Assembly (NCBI GenBank): GCA_937951615.1
Contig: CALFBH010000058.1
Coordinates: 1 to 64,000 of the forward strand
DNA: 64,000 nt
Direction: 5' to 3'
Source of the DNA: an uncultured Saprospiraceae bacterium
Lineage (GTDB): Bacteria > Bacteroidota > Bacteroidia > Chitinophagales > Saprospiraceae
Part shown: piece after piece, positions 36,143 through 45,928 of the stretch
How the letters are laid out: each line of letters opens with the position of its first letter
Numbering within the stretch: position 1 is the stretch's first letter
Position numbers and translations under genes: made by a program
The notes under the pieces: model-generated
Seen by the model: the letters and a program-made list of their open reading frames with translations, nothing else
Databases searched by the model: none
Told to the model about the DNA's origin: nothing

Positions 36143-39100
36143 TTACCGCTCCACCAAAATCCCAACGACTAGACCATCCACCAAGTCCACTTCCTCAGCT
36201 CCCTGCACACCAGCCTTCAAATCCAACGAAACGGCTAACACTTCATCCTTAATATACTCGCCAAACTGCTCAATCGCAGGCTTCAGCGCATCATGCGATT
36301 CGATGCTTACTTTGATACGATCCGTTACATTAAAATCCTTGTTTTTGCGGATATTCTGAATACGATTCACCAACTCACGGGCAATGCCTTCTGCTTTTAA
36401 ATCATCGGTCAGCGTTACGTCCAATGCAACGGTAAGTGGGCCGTCATTGGCGACCAGCCAGCCTTCTATATCGTCGGAAGTGATGATGAAATCTTCCAGC
36501 GTGAGCGGAATAGATTCGCCATCGACTTCAAAATTATAGCTGCCAGATTGTTCGATTTGAGCAATTATGTCCTGGTCGAAACCAGCGACCACTTGTGCGG
36601 CAGATTTCATGTGCTTGCCGAGTTTTCTACCCAGCGTTTTGAAATTCGGCTTAATTTTTTTCGTGATGATGCCTGCCGTATCTGTGATGTATTCGATACT
36701 CTTCACATTCACTTCTGACAAAATTAAATCCTTGACACCTTCTACTTGTTCGCGGAAAGCCTTGTCTAAAACAGGTAACAAAATTTTCGTTAATGGCTGA
36801 CGAACACGGATTTTTTCCCGTTTCCGTAAGGATAAAACAAGCGAGGAAATGCGTTGTGCATAATTCATGCGTTGCTCCAGATCTTTGTCGATGACGGACT
36901 CGTCTACAACTGGAAAATCTGCGAGATGTACCGAGTTGAAGGCTTCTTGTCCAGTCGCGTCATTTAAGTTTTTATACAAAAAGTCGGCAAAGAATGGCGC
37001 GACAGGCGACATCAGTTTGGCAACAGTCGTCAAACATTCATATAGGGTCTGATATGCGGCTATTTTGTCTTCGTTTTTCTCACCTTTCCAGAAACGACGG
37101 CGACACAAACGAACATACCAATTGCTCAAATGCTCATCCACAAAAGTCATGATTTTGCGAGTAGCGCGAGATGGCTCGTAGTTGGCATAATCTTCATCCA
37201 CTTCTTTTTTAAGGGTATTCAACAAAGAAATTACCCAGCGGTCAATTTCCTGTCTTTTGGCTAATGGAACACTAGTTTCTTTATTATAAAAAGCGTCTAC
37301 ATTTGCGTAAAGCGCGTAAAAAGAATAGGTGTTATACAGGGTGCCAAAAAATTTCCGACGCACTTCTTCTACACCATCGAGGTCAAATTTCAAATTTTCC
37401 CAGGGCGCAGAATTGGACATCATGTACCAGCGGATGGCATCTGCACCATAATCATCTAATGCCTTGAAAGGCTCTACTGTATTGCCGAGTCGCTTGGACA
37501 TTTTTCGACCATCCTTAGCCTGCAACAAGCCTGTAGAAACAACATTTTTATAAGCCACACTATCAAAACACATCACTGCAATGGCGTGCAAAGTAAAGAA
37601 CCAGCCCCGCGTCTGATCTACCCCTTCAGAGATAAAATCAGCCGGATAATTGGCTTTGAATTTTTCTTCATTTTCAAATGGGTAATGCCATTGAGCATAA
37701 GGCATGGAACCAGAATCAAACCAGACGTCGATCAAGTCCAACTCCCGTTTCATCGGTTCGCCTTTGGAGGAGGTCAGCACGATATTATCAATATAAGGAC
37801 GGTGCAAATCGAAATCATCAGCGATCTGTGCGTCCATGTGTCCAGCTTCTACTGACTTCGCGACTTCTGCCTGCAAATCAGCTACAGAACCGATGCATTT
37901 TTCTTCTGCGCCATCAGCAGTTCGCCAGATAGGAAGCGGAATACCCCAAAAACGAGAGCGCGATAAATTCCAGTCCTGCAAATTTTCCAGCCAGTTGCCA
38001 AAGCGTTTTTCGCCTGTCGCAGCCGGTTTCCAGTTGATGGTTTTGTTCAGCTCCACCATGCGGTCTTTTGCCTTGGTCGTCTTGACAAACCAGCTATCCA
38101 AAGGATAGTACAAAATCGGCTTATCTGTCCGCCAGCAATGAGGATAGTTGTGTGCGTATTTCTGAACGTTGAACGCTTTGTTTTCTGTTTTTAATTTGAT
38201 GGAAATATCAATGTCCACATTTTTATAGTCAGGATTGTCTTTATAGTTTTTGACATAACGCCCTGAAAATTCGCCTACATTATCGGTGAATTTACCTTGC
38301 TTATCCACCAGGGTCAATGCGCCCATACCGTTTTGCTTGCCGACCATCATATCATCTGCACCAAATGAAGGCGCGATGTGTACAATGCCTGTTCCGTCTG
38401 ATGTCGAGACAAAGTTGCCATGCAATACTTTAAAAGCATCGCCCTCTTCAGGTTGCTGATATGGAAGCAATTGCTCATAGCGCAAACCCACGAGCTGCTC
38501 ACCTTTATATTCAGCAGCGATGCGATAAGGGATTTTTTTATCGCCTTGTTGGTAAGCATCAAAATCCAGTTCATCTGCGCCTTCTTTGAACCATTTTTTT
38601 ATTAAGGCTTTCGCCAGAATGACGCTGACCGGTTTGCCAGTGTAGGCATTATAAGTACTGACTTTTACGTAATCAATTTTTTTGCCCAATGCCAAAGCGG
38701 TATTGGAGGGCAAAGTCCAGGGCGTGGTTGTCCAGGCAATAAAACAGACATCTTCGTCTGCATGATCGAATAGAAATTTAGCGTCCTCATTCTTTATTAC
38801 TCGAAATTGTGCCACAGCACTTGTGTCCTTCACATCTCGATAGCAGCCCGGCTGATTCAGTTCGTGCGAACTCAGTCCCGTTCCGGCAGCCGGCGAGTAA
38901 GGTTGAATGGTATATCCTTTATACAAATAGCCATTATCGTACAATCTTTTCAGCAAATTCCAGACAGACTCGATGTAGTCATTTTTGAAAGTGATGTAAG
39001 GATCGTCCAAGTCCACCCAGTAGCCCATTTTGACCGTGATGTCATCCCACATATCTTTGTAGCGCATGACGGTTTCGCGGCATTTGGTGTTGTATTCTTC

Positions 39101-39442
39101 TACGGTGATTTTAGTTCCGATGTCTTCCTTGGTGATGCCCAATTCTTTTTCTACACTCAACTCAATCGGTAATCCATGCGTATCCCAACCGCCCTTGCGC
39201 TCGACAAGTTTGCCCTTCATGGTCTGGTAGCGGCAAAATAGATCTTTCACCGTCCGTGCCATGACGTGGTGGATGCCGGGTTTGCCATTTGCAGATGGTG
39301 GTCCTTCGTAGAAGACGTAGGTGGGGGCATCTTTACGATTATTCATACTCTGGTCGAAGACTTTATTTTCGTCCCAGAATTTGAGGATTTCTTTGTCAAC
39401 CTCTGGAAGGTTTAAGCCTTTGTATTCGGTATATTTTTTCAT
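36143..39442 (-). CDS. ileS: Isoleucyl-tRNA synthetase
   Basis: A 1099-residue class I synthetase that charges tRNA-Ile. The HIGH signature is in EGPPSANGKPGIHHVM (about 47-62), WTTTPWTLPSNTALALG (about 238) belongs to the CP1 editing domain, and DGRKMSKRLGN (about 660) is the KMSKS loop. The anticodon-binding domain follows. The 1099 length and the absence of a C-terminal zinc-finger cluster fit the eukaryote-like/Bacteroidota form. No T-box leader is seen. Confidence 0.98.
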   Translation of the reverse strand: MKKYTEYKGLNLPEVDKEILKFWDENKVFDQSMNNRKDAPTYVFYEGPPSANGKPGIHHVMARTVKDLFCRYQTMKGKLVERKGGWDTHGLPIELSVEKELGITKEDIGTKITVEEYNTKCRETVMRYKDMWDDITVKMGYWVDLDDPYITFKNDYIESVWNLLKRLYDNGYLYKGYTIQPYSPAAGTGLSSHELNQPGCYRDVKDTSAVAQFRVIKNEDAKFLFDHADEDVCFIAWTTTPWTLPSNTALALGKKIDYVKVSTYNAYTGKPVSVILAKALIKKWFKEGADELDFDAYQQGDKKIPYRIAAEYKGEQLVGLRYEQLLPYQQPEEGDAFKVLHGNFVSTSDGTGIVHIAPSFGADDMMVGKQNGMGALTLVDKQGKFTDNVGEFSGRYVKNYKDNPDYKNVDIDISIKLKTENKAFNVQKYAHNYPHCWRTDKPILYYPLDSWFVKTTKAKDRMVELNKTINWKPAATGEKRFGNWLENLQDWNLSRSRFWGIPLPIWRTADGAEEKCIGSVADLQAEVAKSVEAGHMDAQIADDFDLHRPYIDNIVLTSSKGEPMKRELDLIDVWFDSGSMPYAQWHYPFENEEKFKANYPADFISEGVDQTRGWFFTLHAIAVMCFDSVAYKNVVSTGLLQAKDGRKMSKRLGNTVEPFKALDDYGADAIRWYMMSNSAPWENLKFDLDGVEEVRRKFFGTLYNTYSFYALYANVDAFYNKETSVPLAKRQEIDRWVISLLNTLKKEVDEDYANYEPSRATRKIMTFVDEHLSNWYVRLCRRRFWKGEKNEDKIAAYQTLYECLTTVAKLMSPVAPFFADFLYKNLNDATGQEAFNSVHLADFPVVDESVIDKDLEQRMNYAQRISSLVLSLRKREKIRVRQPLTKILLPVLDKAFREQVEGVKDLILSEVNVKSIEYITDTAGIITKKIKPNFKTLGRKLGKHMKSAAQVVAGFDQDIIAQIEQSGSYNFEVDGESIPLTLEDFIITSDDIEGWLVANDGPLTVALDVTLTDDLKAEGIARELVNRIQNIRKNKDFNVTDRIKVSIESHDALKPAIEQFGEYIKDEVLAVSLDLKAGVQGAEEVDLVDGLVVGILVER

Positions 39443-39498
39443 TTTTGTAAATGTATTTATCTATATCTTTTTGTAGAGCTAAAGAAAGTGACTTTGCC

Positions 39499-40260
39499 TC
39501 AAAAAGGAAGGTCATCCAAATCAGGAGTTGACTCGGGTTCTGGTGCTGGATATTTTTTTTTATAAAATGCGTTTAAGAATAGTCCAACTGTAGTAACCGA
39601 ATTAATAACAAAGTGAGCATATATTTTATCTTCAATTAAATAGTCTTCATCAGTTTTTCCATGAAAGTATGTTTTACTACTTCTCAATTTTTCGATGGCT
39701 TCATTAATATTTAATAATGAATTACCGATTTTTTTTATCTCTTTAGGACATTCAGTAGTCGATAAGTTAAACTCTTTTAGTATAATAGTAGAAAGTCTAT
39801 ATAATGTTTCCTTTCCGCTTATTTGGCTATTTATTCTATCGTCCTTTAAAATTTCTTTTATTATACTTTCAAGTGCTGAATTTGCAAGCCCAACTGCTAT
39901 ACTTGGGTCTACCTCAATTTGCTTATAAGCTTTATTGAATGTATCATAAGCTGTTTTATAGTTAGATTTAAGTTCATTCTTAAACGTAGGAATTGAAGGA
40001 ATAAAGTCAGGAGTATTAACACCTAAATCTATTGCTATTTTCAAAACAGTCTCCCCATCCATTGAATGGAGTGTTTTATTCAAATCAATGGATCCATTGT
40101 CCTTTTTCTCGACACTAAAATTTTCCCAATAATCCTCTCTTTCATGCCACTTTTCTATATAATTGGCGACATTTCTATAAGAATCGTATTCTCTCCAAAT
40201 AGCTTTGTCAACCTCTTCAATTAGTTTCATTTGGTACTTAGGAGAAATCAAATCATTCAC
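39499..40260 (-). CDS. Abortive infection C-terminal (Abi_C) family protein
   Basis: A 253-residue protein. The second half (DPSIAVGLANSALESIIKEIL around residue 117, CPKEIKKIGNSLLNINEAIE around 170, then LRSSKTYFHGK) matches the Abi_C domain, a HEPN-like helical domain found in phage-exclusion proteins. The start is helical and hydrophilic; there is no signal peptide. A minus-strand TATCTTTG box at 40342-40335 is its likely promoter, about 75 bp upstream. It lies just upstream of ileS. The defence role is family-based inference. Confidence 0.75.
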   Translation of the reverse strand: MNDLISPKYQMKLIEEVDKAIWREYDSYRNVANYIEKWHEREDYWENFSVEKKDNGSIDLNKTLHSMDGETVLKIAIDLGVNTPDFIPSIPTFKNELKSNYKTAYDTFNKAYKQIEVDPSIAVGLANSALESIIKEILKDDRINSQISGKETLYRLSTIILKEFNLSTTECPKEIKKIGNSLLNINEAIEKLRSSKTYFHGKTDEDYLIEDKIYAHFVINSVTTVGLFLNAFYKKKYPAPEPESTPDLDDLPF

Positions 40261-40387
40261 ATTAATTATTTTTAAGTTGTTAGCAAGTCATTTACATAAA
40301 ATGAACGTATTAGCATACACGTAAGTTCGTTTTGCAAAGATACAACATCAACACTTCAACACACCAACACTTCAACACAAAAAAGAA

Positions 40388-40424
40388 AGCGCCGACAAAT
40401 TTTGCAATCTGTCGGCGCGTTTCG
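40388..40424. terminator. GC-rich hairpin, likely terminator
   Basis: GCGCCGACA pairs with TGTCGGCGC around AATTTTGCAATC, with an AAA-rich left and GTTT right flank (about 40389-40420). It lies between the HEPN-like gene and the Abi_C gene on the minus strand and separates their transcripts. Confidence 0.6.
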
Positions 40425-40505
40425 ATATTTTCAATACATCAGCGGTTCACAGATTGCCAGAATCTTGAATAATTATAATGCTGATGATGTTTAGATTTTG
40501 CATAA

Positions 40506-41114
40506 TTACTTCTTGGTTACTATTTCTTCTACTTCTTCGATAACCTTAGTTGCTACTGCAAATGCCTCATTAATATCATTTTTGCTATAGTAGTTTTCAA
40601 CTTTAGTTAATCCCGCTAAGTGAATCTTATTACGCTTGTTTCGTAATTCGTTAATACCTTTTATCAAATCACTATCAATAAGTCTTCCCTTTTTATAAGC
40701 GTCACAAACCGTTTTAAATTGTGTGTTTTTCTTGAATTTTTCATGTTTTTTAACAGATTTTACACCTTCAATTTTTGTTGCTTTATCAATTTGATGAAGC
40801 AGTTTTCGTTCAGAAAAAGACTCTGCTTTTGGCATGATTTTATGCTCTTCCACCAAACCTTTGTCAAGTGCAATTTCTAATCCGTAATGAAGAACTCCCT
40901 CAATAACCGAAGCTGTGTATTGTATAATGTTCTTGAAAATGGAGTATTCTACAGCTCCTATAATTTCAAGTTCAGCTTCAGCTTTAATGAGAAAAACAAT
41001 GTATTGTAATGATATAGCAAGGTTACTTTTTAGCGTTTCGTTTTGAATGAAGTCAAATCTTTCCTCGAAAAAATCTACGTCAGGTATCTCAATTTGGGGC
41101 TTACTATTTTCCAT
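40506..41114 (-). CDS. HEPN-like helical protein, putative RNase
   Basis: A 202-residue all-helical protein. Near the C-terminus, INELRNKRNKIHLAG contains R158-N...H165, which fits the RX4-6H motif of HEPN ribonucleases; upstream helices (ISLQYIVFLIKAEAELEII, SVIEGVLHYGLEIAL) fit a HEPN bundle. HEPN proteins act in toxin-antitoxin and anti-phage systems. It overlaps the next upstream small gene by 11 bp, so they are translated together. I recognise no named family. Confidence 0.65.
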   Translation of the reverse strand: MENSKPQIEIPDVDFFEERFDFIQNETLKSNLAISLQYIVFLIKAEAELEIIGAVEYSIFKNIIQYTASVIEGVLHYGLEIALDKGLVEEHKIMPKAESFSERKLLHQIDKATKIEGVKSVKKHEKFKKNTQFKTVCDAYKKGRLIDSDLIKGINELRNKRNKIHLAGLTKVENYYSKNDINEAFAVATKVIEEVEEIVTKK

Positions 41115-41331
41115 TTCCTAAGAATTGTGCAACAGCAGGATAGCCATTTTTTTTGAGAAAAGCCTCTACTTCAACACCTTTTTTGCCATAATCACCCCCA
41201 TATTTTTTCATAACCATAGACATGTGAGAGTTCGATTGAGCTTTCATTTGTTTATGAGAGGTGGCTTTACCTTGCAAAAATTTACCGGATGAAGATTTAG
41301 TATTTTTGTTATTTAATTTAATTTTTCCCAT
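41104..41331 (-). CDS. Small basic protein, unknown
   Basis: A 75-residue Lys/Gly-rich protein starting MGKIKLNNKNTKSSSGKF (ATG at 41331; a longer frame to 41367 exists but adds a hydrophobic start without support). The C-terminal VEVEAFLKKNGYPAVAQFLG is a plausible helix. It overlaps the HEPN-like gene by 11 bp and probably forms a pair with it. A toxin-antitoxin or adaptor role is conceivable but not shown. Confidence 0.55.
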   Translation of the reverse strand: MGKIKLNNKNTKSSSGKFLQGKATSHKQMKAQSNSHMSMVMKKYGGDYGKKGVEVEAFLKKNGYPAVAQFLGNGK

Positions 41332-41376
41332 TGCTATAAATATAAACAGTTTTTTATTAAAAGTCAACAGAATAAT

Positions 41377-41607
41377 TCAAACCTTCGTATTCCGTTTCCG
41401 CCATGTCAAATTTTCCTTTTTCAAATTTTCATGTGAAATCACCCGTCCATTTTCAATATCTTCTTCGCTTTCAAGGATAGAACTGACATAAGCTTTTTCC
41501 TCTTCTTCGGTGTAAAAATCATCTACTTGAACAAAAGATAGTTCCTTGACTAAAGCCATGAAAAAGTCTTTTTTGTCTGAAGGTATTTTAAGCATTAATG
41601 TATCCAT
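41377..41607 (-). CDS. Orphan RelB-like antitoxin
   Basis: A 76-residue acidic protein. The C-terminal DIENGRVISHENLKKENLTW is the standard tail of Bacteroidota antitoxins that precede RelE/ParE toxins (ISHEE..K....W). No RelE-like gene follows; instead, after 45 bp, come the small basic protein and the HEPN-like gene. So it is either orphaned or has adopted them as partners. Confidence 0.65.
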   Translation of the reverse strand: MDTLMLKIPSDKKDFFMALVKELSFVQVDDFYTEEEEKAYVSSILESEEDIENGRVISHENLKKENLTWRKRNTKV

Positions 41608-41699
41608 ATTGTTCTATTTGTATCAAAAATACAAATTCCTATCCACTTTGTCAAAAACAAAAGATCCACCATTCATCATTATGCGTTCATCATTCATCG

Positions 41700-43001
41700 T
41701 TAATTAATCAACTCAAATCGAGTATAAGCCTGCAAAGCAGCCGGAATACGAATGCCGTCCGCCGTCTGATGATTTTCCAGTAGGCAGGCTACGATGCGGG
41801 CAAGCGCCAAAGCACTGCCATTCAGCGTATGGGCTAGTTGCGTTTTTTTATCCGCATTGCGGAAACGCAGTTTGAGGCGATTTGCCTGAAAGGTTTCAAA
41901 ATTAGACACAGAGCTGACTTCCAGCCATTTTTGTTGGGCAGCAGAATAGACTTCAAAATCATACGTAAGGGCAGAAGTGAAGCCGAGGTCGCCACCACAA
42001 AGACGGAGAATGCGGTAAGGCAATTCCAGTTTTTGTAATAAGCCTTCTACATGATTCATCATTTCATTCAGCGTATCGTAAGACTTATCAGGATGAGCAA
42101 TTTGTACAATTTCTACTTTGTCAAATTGGTGTACCCGATTGAGTCCGCGCACATCTTTTCCATAAGAACCCACTTCACGGCGGAAGCAGGGCGTGTGTCC
42201 ACACATTTTGATTGGAAAATCACTTTCCTTTATAATGACGTCACGATAAATATTCGTGATGGGCACTTCGGCAGTTGGGATAAGATAAAAATCGTCCACT
42301 ATTTTGCCTGCTTCTCCTTTGGGTTGGGCGGTGTGGTACATTTGGCCTTCTTTATCGGGAAGTTGGCCTGTCCCGAAAGCAGAAGCTTCGTTCACCAGGT
42401 GGGGCGGCATGACTTCCATATAACCAGCCTCGCTGGCTTCGTATAGAAAGAAATTGATTAAAGCCCGCTTGAGCTGTGCGCCTTTGCCTTTGAATAGTGG
42501 AAATCCAGCTCCTGTGATCTTCACCCCTGTTTCAAAATCAATGATGTCGTATTCTTTCGCCAATTCCCAGTGTGGTTTCGCATTTGCGTCCAGTTCGGGC
42601 AGTGTTTGATAGCCTTTTTTGAACACCTCATTATCTTCCTCACTTTGTCCGGCAGGAACACTTTCGTGCGGCACATTCGGGATGGTATAAAGAATTTGAT
42701 TGATGGCATCAATGGTGCTGTTTTGCTCGGCTTTGAAGGCTTCTATCTGCGTTTTATTGGTAGCGACTTGATTTTTCATCGCCTCAGCTTCTTCTTTTTT
42801 TCCTTGTCCGAATAATGCACCAATAGCTTTTGAGGCTTGTTTATTTTGAGACAATAAGTCGTCTTGTTCCTGTTGAATTGTTTTTCTCCGGTCATCCAAC
42901 TTGATGACTTCGTCCAGCTTATCCATGTCGCGAAACCCCCGTTTCCCTAGCCTTTCCTGAATAAGTGCTTTGTTTGCTCTGATGTAATTTATAGTTAGCA
43001 T
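41700..43001 (-). CDS. serS: Seryl-tRNA synthetase
   Basis: A 433-residue class II synthetase charging tRNA-Ser. The start ATG at 43001 (MLTINYIRANKALIQERL) is chosen over an upstream ATG at 43046 because it gives the family N-terminus. Residues about 25-110 are the long antiparallel coiled-coil arm; class II motif 2 is CFRREVGSYGKDVRGLNRVHQF (about 265), and motif 3 is HTLNGSALALARIVACLLE near 400. It is divergent from rho. Confidence 0.97.
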   Translation of the reverse strand: MLTINYIRANKALIQERLGKRGFRDMDKLDEVIKLDDRRKTIQQEQDDLLSQNKQASKAIGALFGQGKKEEAEAMKNQVATNKTQIEAFKAEQNSTIDAINQILYTIPNVPHESVPAGQSEEDNEVFKKGYQTLPELDANAKPHWELAKEYDIIDFETGVKITGAGFPLFKGKGAQLKRALINFFLYEASEAGYMEVMPPHLVNEASAFGTGQLPDKEGQMYHTAQPKGEAGKIVDDFYLIPTAEVPITNIYRDVIIKESDFPIKMCGHTPCFRREVGSYGKDVRGLNRVHQFDKVEIVQIAHPDKSYDTLNEMMNHVEGLLQKLELPYRILRLCGGDLGFTSALTYDFEVYSAAQQKWLEVSSVSNFETFQANRLKLRFRNADKKTQLAHTLNGSALALARIVACLLENHQTADGIRIPAALQAYTRFELIN

Positions 43002-43471
43002 AAAATTTACCAATTTATAGGTAGAATAATAATTGTATGATTTCAAACGTTACTTAAATACAAAAAATGTAAGGTTTTCGTTCATAAAACCTTGTTTTTT
43101 CAACTTTTTGCAAAGATAGTATTTGAATTTTAAAATTTAAGTGTAACTTTGCACCGAAAAGCGAGCTGTTTATGTATTAGCTTTAACTTACCCTGAAGTT
43201 CTACACAAACATTCAGAATAGATTTATCTGAATAAATATTCCTCTAACATTTCGAGGTATTCCATTAATTACAATTAAATTTAGATTATATAATATTTGG
43301 CGAACATTTGCCAGTGTAATCCGTATAACTTTCTATGTAACGTTCCTTACGAGACTTCCCTGACATCATCTGATTCAGTCGTTTCTACTACTTCTATTTT
43401 AATACAAACCTTATTATCTGATTTAATCTATTGAACGTTTCAAGATATTTTAAACAAAATTATAAAAATTC
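43002..43471. promoter_or_regulatory. Divergent serS/rho promoter region with long rho leader
   Basis: For rho: TTG at 43123-43125, an 18-bp spacer and TAACTTTG at 43144-43151, a good match to the Bacteroidota sigma-A promoter. For serS on the minus strand: TATCTTTG at 43118-43111. The two promoters lie back to back. The rho transcript would have a ~310-nt leader (43158-43471), pyrimidine-rich and without strong hairpins, which fits Rho-dependent autoregulation (inference). No leader peptide is evident. Confidence 0.7.
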
Positions 43472-45085
43472 ATGTACGACATTCTTCAGTTGAATGAGAT
43501 GCTAGTTCCTGAACTGCGCAACATTGCGGAGCAAATGGAGATTAAATCCTACAAAAAACTCACCAAGCAGGATCTCATTTACAAAATCTTAGAACAACAG
43601 GCCATCGTGGGTGGTACCACGAAAAGCAGCCCTGCGAAAAAAGCTGCAAAAGAAACAGCACAAGAAAAAGCAGATAGAACTGCTGCTCGTCGCAAACGTA
43701 CCCGCAAACGAGTAGAGAAAGAAGAATCAGTTGCCGCGAAAGCAGACAAACCAGTTGAGGTGTTTTCTGAATTAGCTGCCGAGCCAGAAGAAGTGGTAGA
43801 AATACCAGAGCCCAAAAAGCTTCCACCAACACAGGTTACAGAATCTGATTTGCGTAAAAAAGAAGATCGCAGACGCGACAAAAACTCTTCTTCAAAAGAT
43901 AAGGATAAGTCCAAGGACAAATCTAAGGACAAGGAAGGCAAGCCACATTTCAATATTGACTTTGATGGAATTATAGAAGGTGATGGTGTGTTGGAAATGA
44001 TGCCTGATGGCTACGGATTCCTGCGCTCTGCTGATTATAATTACCTAACTTCTCCGGATGATATTTATGTGTCTCCTTCTCAGATTAAATTATTTGGTCT
44101 GAAAACAGGTGATACTGTGCAAGGTGCTATTCGTCCTCCAAAAGAGGGAGAGAAATATTTCGCTTTGCTGAAAGTAGGGTATATTAATGGACGTGCGCCA
44201 CAAGAAGCCCGTGATCGTGTACCATTTGATTACTTGACACCGCTTTTTCCAAAGGATGCCTTCAACCTGGCTAAAAATTCCGATCTGTACTCAACCCGTA
44301 TGATTGATATTTTCGCGCCTATCGGTAAAGGTCAGCGTGGATTGATTGTAGCACAGCCTAAAACAGGTAAAACATTCCTTCTAAAAGATATTGCCAATTC
44401 GATTGCGCGGAATCACCCGGAGTGTTACCTAATTATTTTGCTGATTGATGAACGCCCGGAAGAGGTCACAGATATGCGCCGTAGTGTGCGGGCTGAAGTA
44501 GTGGCTTCTACTTTTGATGAGCCGGCTGATCGCCACGTTCGCGTTTCTAATATCGTATTGGAAAAATCAAAACGCCTAGTAGAATGTGGACACGATGTTG
44601 TCATTCTGCTGGATTCTATTACTCGTTTGGCGCGTGCGCATAATACGGTTGCACCAGCTAGTGGAAAAGTACTTTCCGGTGGTGTGGAAGCCAACGCATT
44701 GCACAAACCTAAGCAGTTCTTCGGTGCTGCCCGTAATATCGAGAATGGTGGCTCACTGACGATTATGGCAACGGCCTTAATTGAAACAGGCTCTAAAATG
44801 GACGGTGTAATCTTTGAGGAATTTAAGGGAACGGGTAATATGGAGTTGCAGCTCGACCGTAGCTTATCCAACAAACGGATTTATCCGGCTATCGACCTGA
44901 CGAAGTCCAGCACACGTCGTGAAGATTTATTATTGGACAAAGACACGCTTTCGCGCATGTGGATTATCCGCAACCAGTTGGCAGATATGAAAGCTGAAGA
45001 AGCGATGCGTTTTATGCTGACCAATATGAAAGGCACAAAGAATAATGACGAGTTCTTGCTGTCCATGAATAAAGGGCTGAAGTAA
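43472..45085 (+). CDS. rho: Transcription termination factor Rho
   Basis: A 537-residue hexameric RNA-dependent ATPase. Rho_N helices are at 1-45 ([27 protein letters not shown]). Residues about 50-165 are a Lys/Arg/Glu-rich disordered insertion typical of Bacteroidota. The cold-shock RNA-binding domain follows ([15 protein letters not shown], about 170). The ATPase core has the P-loop [10 protein letters not shown] (about 292), Walker [17 protein letters not shown] (about 375) and the Q/R loops. It is upstream of rpmH and rnpA on the same strand. Confidence 0.98.
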   Translation: MYDILQLNEMLVPELRNIAEQMEIKSYKKLTKQDLIYKILEQQAIVGGTTKSSPAKKAAKETAQEKADRTAARRKRTRKRVEKEESVAAKADKPVEVFSELAAEPEEVVEIPEPKKLPPTQVTESDLRKKEDRRRDKNSSSKDKDKSKDKSKDKEGKPHFNIDFDGIIEGDGVLEMMPDGYGFLRSADYNYLTSPDDIYVSPSQIKLFGLKTGDTVQGAIRPPKEGEKYFALLKVGYINGRAPQEARDRVPFDYLTPLFPKDAFNLAKNSDLYSTRMIDIFAPIGKGQRGLIVAQPKTGKTFLLKDIANSIARNHPECYLIILLIDERPEEVTDMRRSVRAEVVASTFDEPADRHVRVSNIVLEKSKRLVECGHDVVILLDSITRLARAHNTVAPASGKVLSGGVEANALHKPKQFFGAARNIENGGSLTIMATALIETGSKMDGVIFEEFKGTGNMELQLDRSLSNKRIYPAIDLTKSSTRREDLLLDKDTLSRMWIIRNQLADMKAEEAMRFMLTNMKGTKNNDEFLLSMNKGLK

Positions 45086-45177
45086 GGAAATACAAATACA
45101 AACGTCAAATACAAATACAAAAGACTAACTAATAAATCAGTTGGACAAATTGTAAAGTGACGTTTATCAAACGGACA

Positions 45178-45210
45178 CTTTGTTTTTTGAAATTTTAATA
45201 TTACCTTTGT
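45178..45210 (+). promoter_or_regulatory. rpmH promoter
   Basis: TTTG at about 45179-45182, a 19-bp AT-rich spacer and TACCTTTG at about 45202-45209 match the Bacteroidota consensus, about 43 bp upstream of the rpmH start. Confidence 0.7.
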
Positions 45211-45252
45211 CGTCCTTTTTAGAATAAGATATTAGTATAAAAATATAGAGCC

Positions 45253-45408
45253 ATGAAACGGACATTTCAACCATCAAGAAGAAAGCGAGCAAATAAGCAC
45301 GGCTTTCGTGAGCGTATGAGTAGCAAATCAGGACGTAAGGTTTTGGCGCGTCGCCGTTCAAAAGGACGCAAAAAGCTGACAACTTCAGACGAACGTCGTT
45401 TAAAGTAA
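45253..45408 (+). CDS. rpmH: Ribosomal protein bL34
   Basis: A 51-residue basic protein, [18 protein letters not shown] at the start and [18 protein letters not shown] later, the invariant bL34 sequence. It is a structural protein of the large subunit near the exit tunnel. The usual rpmH-rnpA pairing is kept. It ends in a short acidic extension (SDERRLK). Confidence 0.98.
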   Translation: MKRTFQPSRRKRANKHGFRERMSSKSGRKVLARRRSKGRKKLTTSDERRLK

Positions 45409-45494
45409 TACGAACAATCTTTTAGATGTATTCAACTGATTTGCATCAGTTGTTTAGGTTTATTTTTAAGATATTTTCGTTATAAATAATATTC

Positions 45495-45524
45495 AAACCG
45501 AAAGCTGGTAACGGCTTTCGGTTT
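45495..45524 (+). terminator. Hairpin between rpmH and rnpA
   Basis: AAACCGAAAGC (45495-45505) pairs with GCTTTCGGTTT (45514-45524), followed by TCTTTG. It ends 8 bp before the rnpA start codon, so it may lower read-through from rpmH into rnpA. Confidence 0.7.
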
Positions 45525-45532
45525 TCTTTGTT

Positions 45533-45928
45533 ATGCAGCAGCCAGTCAAAAACACATTCAAAAAAGGAGAACGCCTGAAGCGGCGCAAACTGATTAAACG
45601 CTTGTTTAATCGGGAAGGCAAAACGCTTACAGCCTATCCTTTGCGCATCATCTGGTTGGAAGTAGAACTGGACAGCAAATATCCTGCACAATTTGGACTA
45701 AGTGTCCCCAAGCGAGCTTTTCCCAAAGCTGCACATCGCAATCGGATACGGCGGCGACTGCGTGAGGCTTACCGACTAAATAAAACGATTCTCTACGATT
45801 TTATTGCAACGCAAGAAAAACAATACGCCATCATGATACTGTATACTGCCAAGGAAGTCATGTCTTTTCAGGAAATTGAGCAAAAAATGAAAATTGCTAT
45901 CCGGCAATTTGTTAAGAGAAATAGCTGA
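45533..45928 (+). CDS. rnpA: Ribonuclease P protein component
   Basis: A 131-residue basic protein with KNTFKKGERLKRRKLIKRLF at the start and the RNR signature in AAHRNRIRRRLREAYRLNK (about 66-84), preceded by FGLSVPKRAFP. It helps the RNase P RNA process tRNA 5' ends. The first ATG after the rpmH terminator is used. In related genomes I would expect a peptidase gene soon after; here a 4.5-kb protease cluster follows first. Confidence 0.96.
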   Translation: MQQPVKNTFKKGERLKRRKLIKRLFNREGKTLTAYPLRIIWLEVELDSKYPAQFGLSVPKRAFPKAAHRNRIRRRLREAYRLNKTILYDFIATQEKQYAIMILYTAKEVMSFQEIEQKMKIAIRQFVKRNS

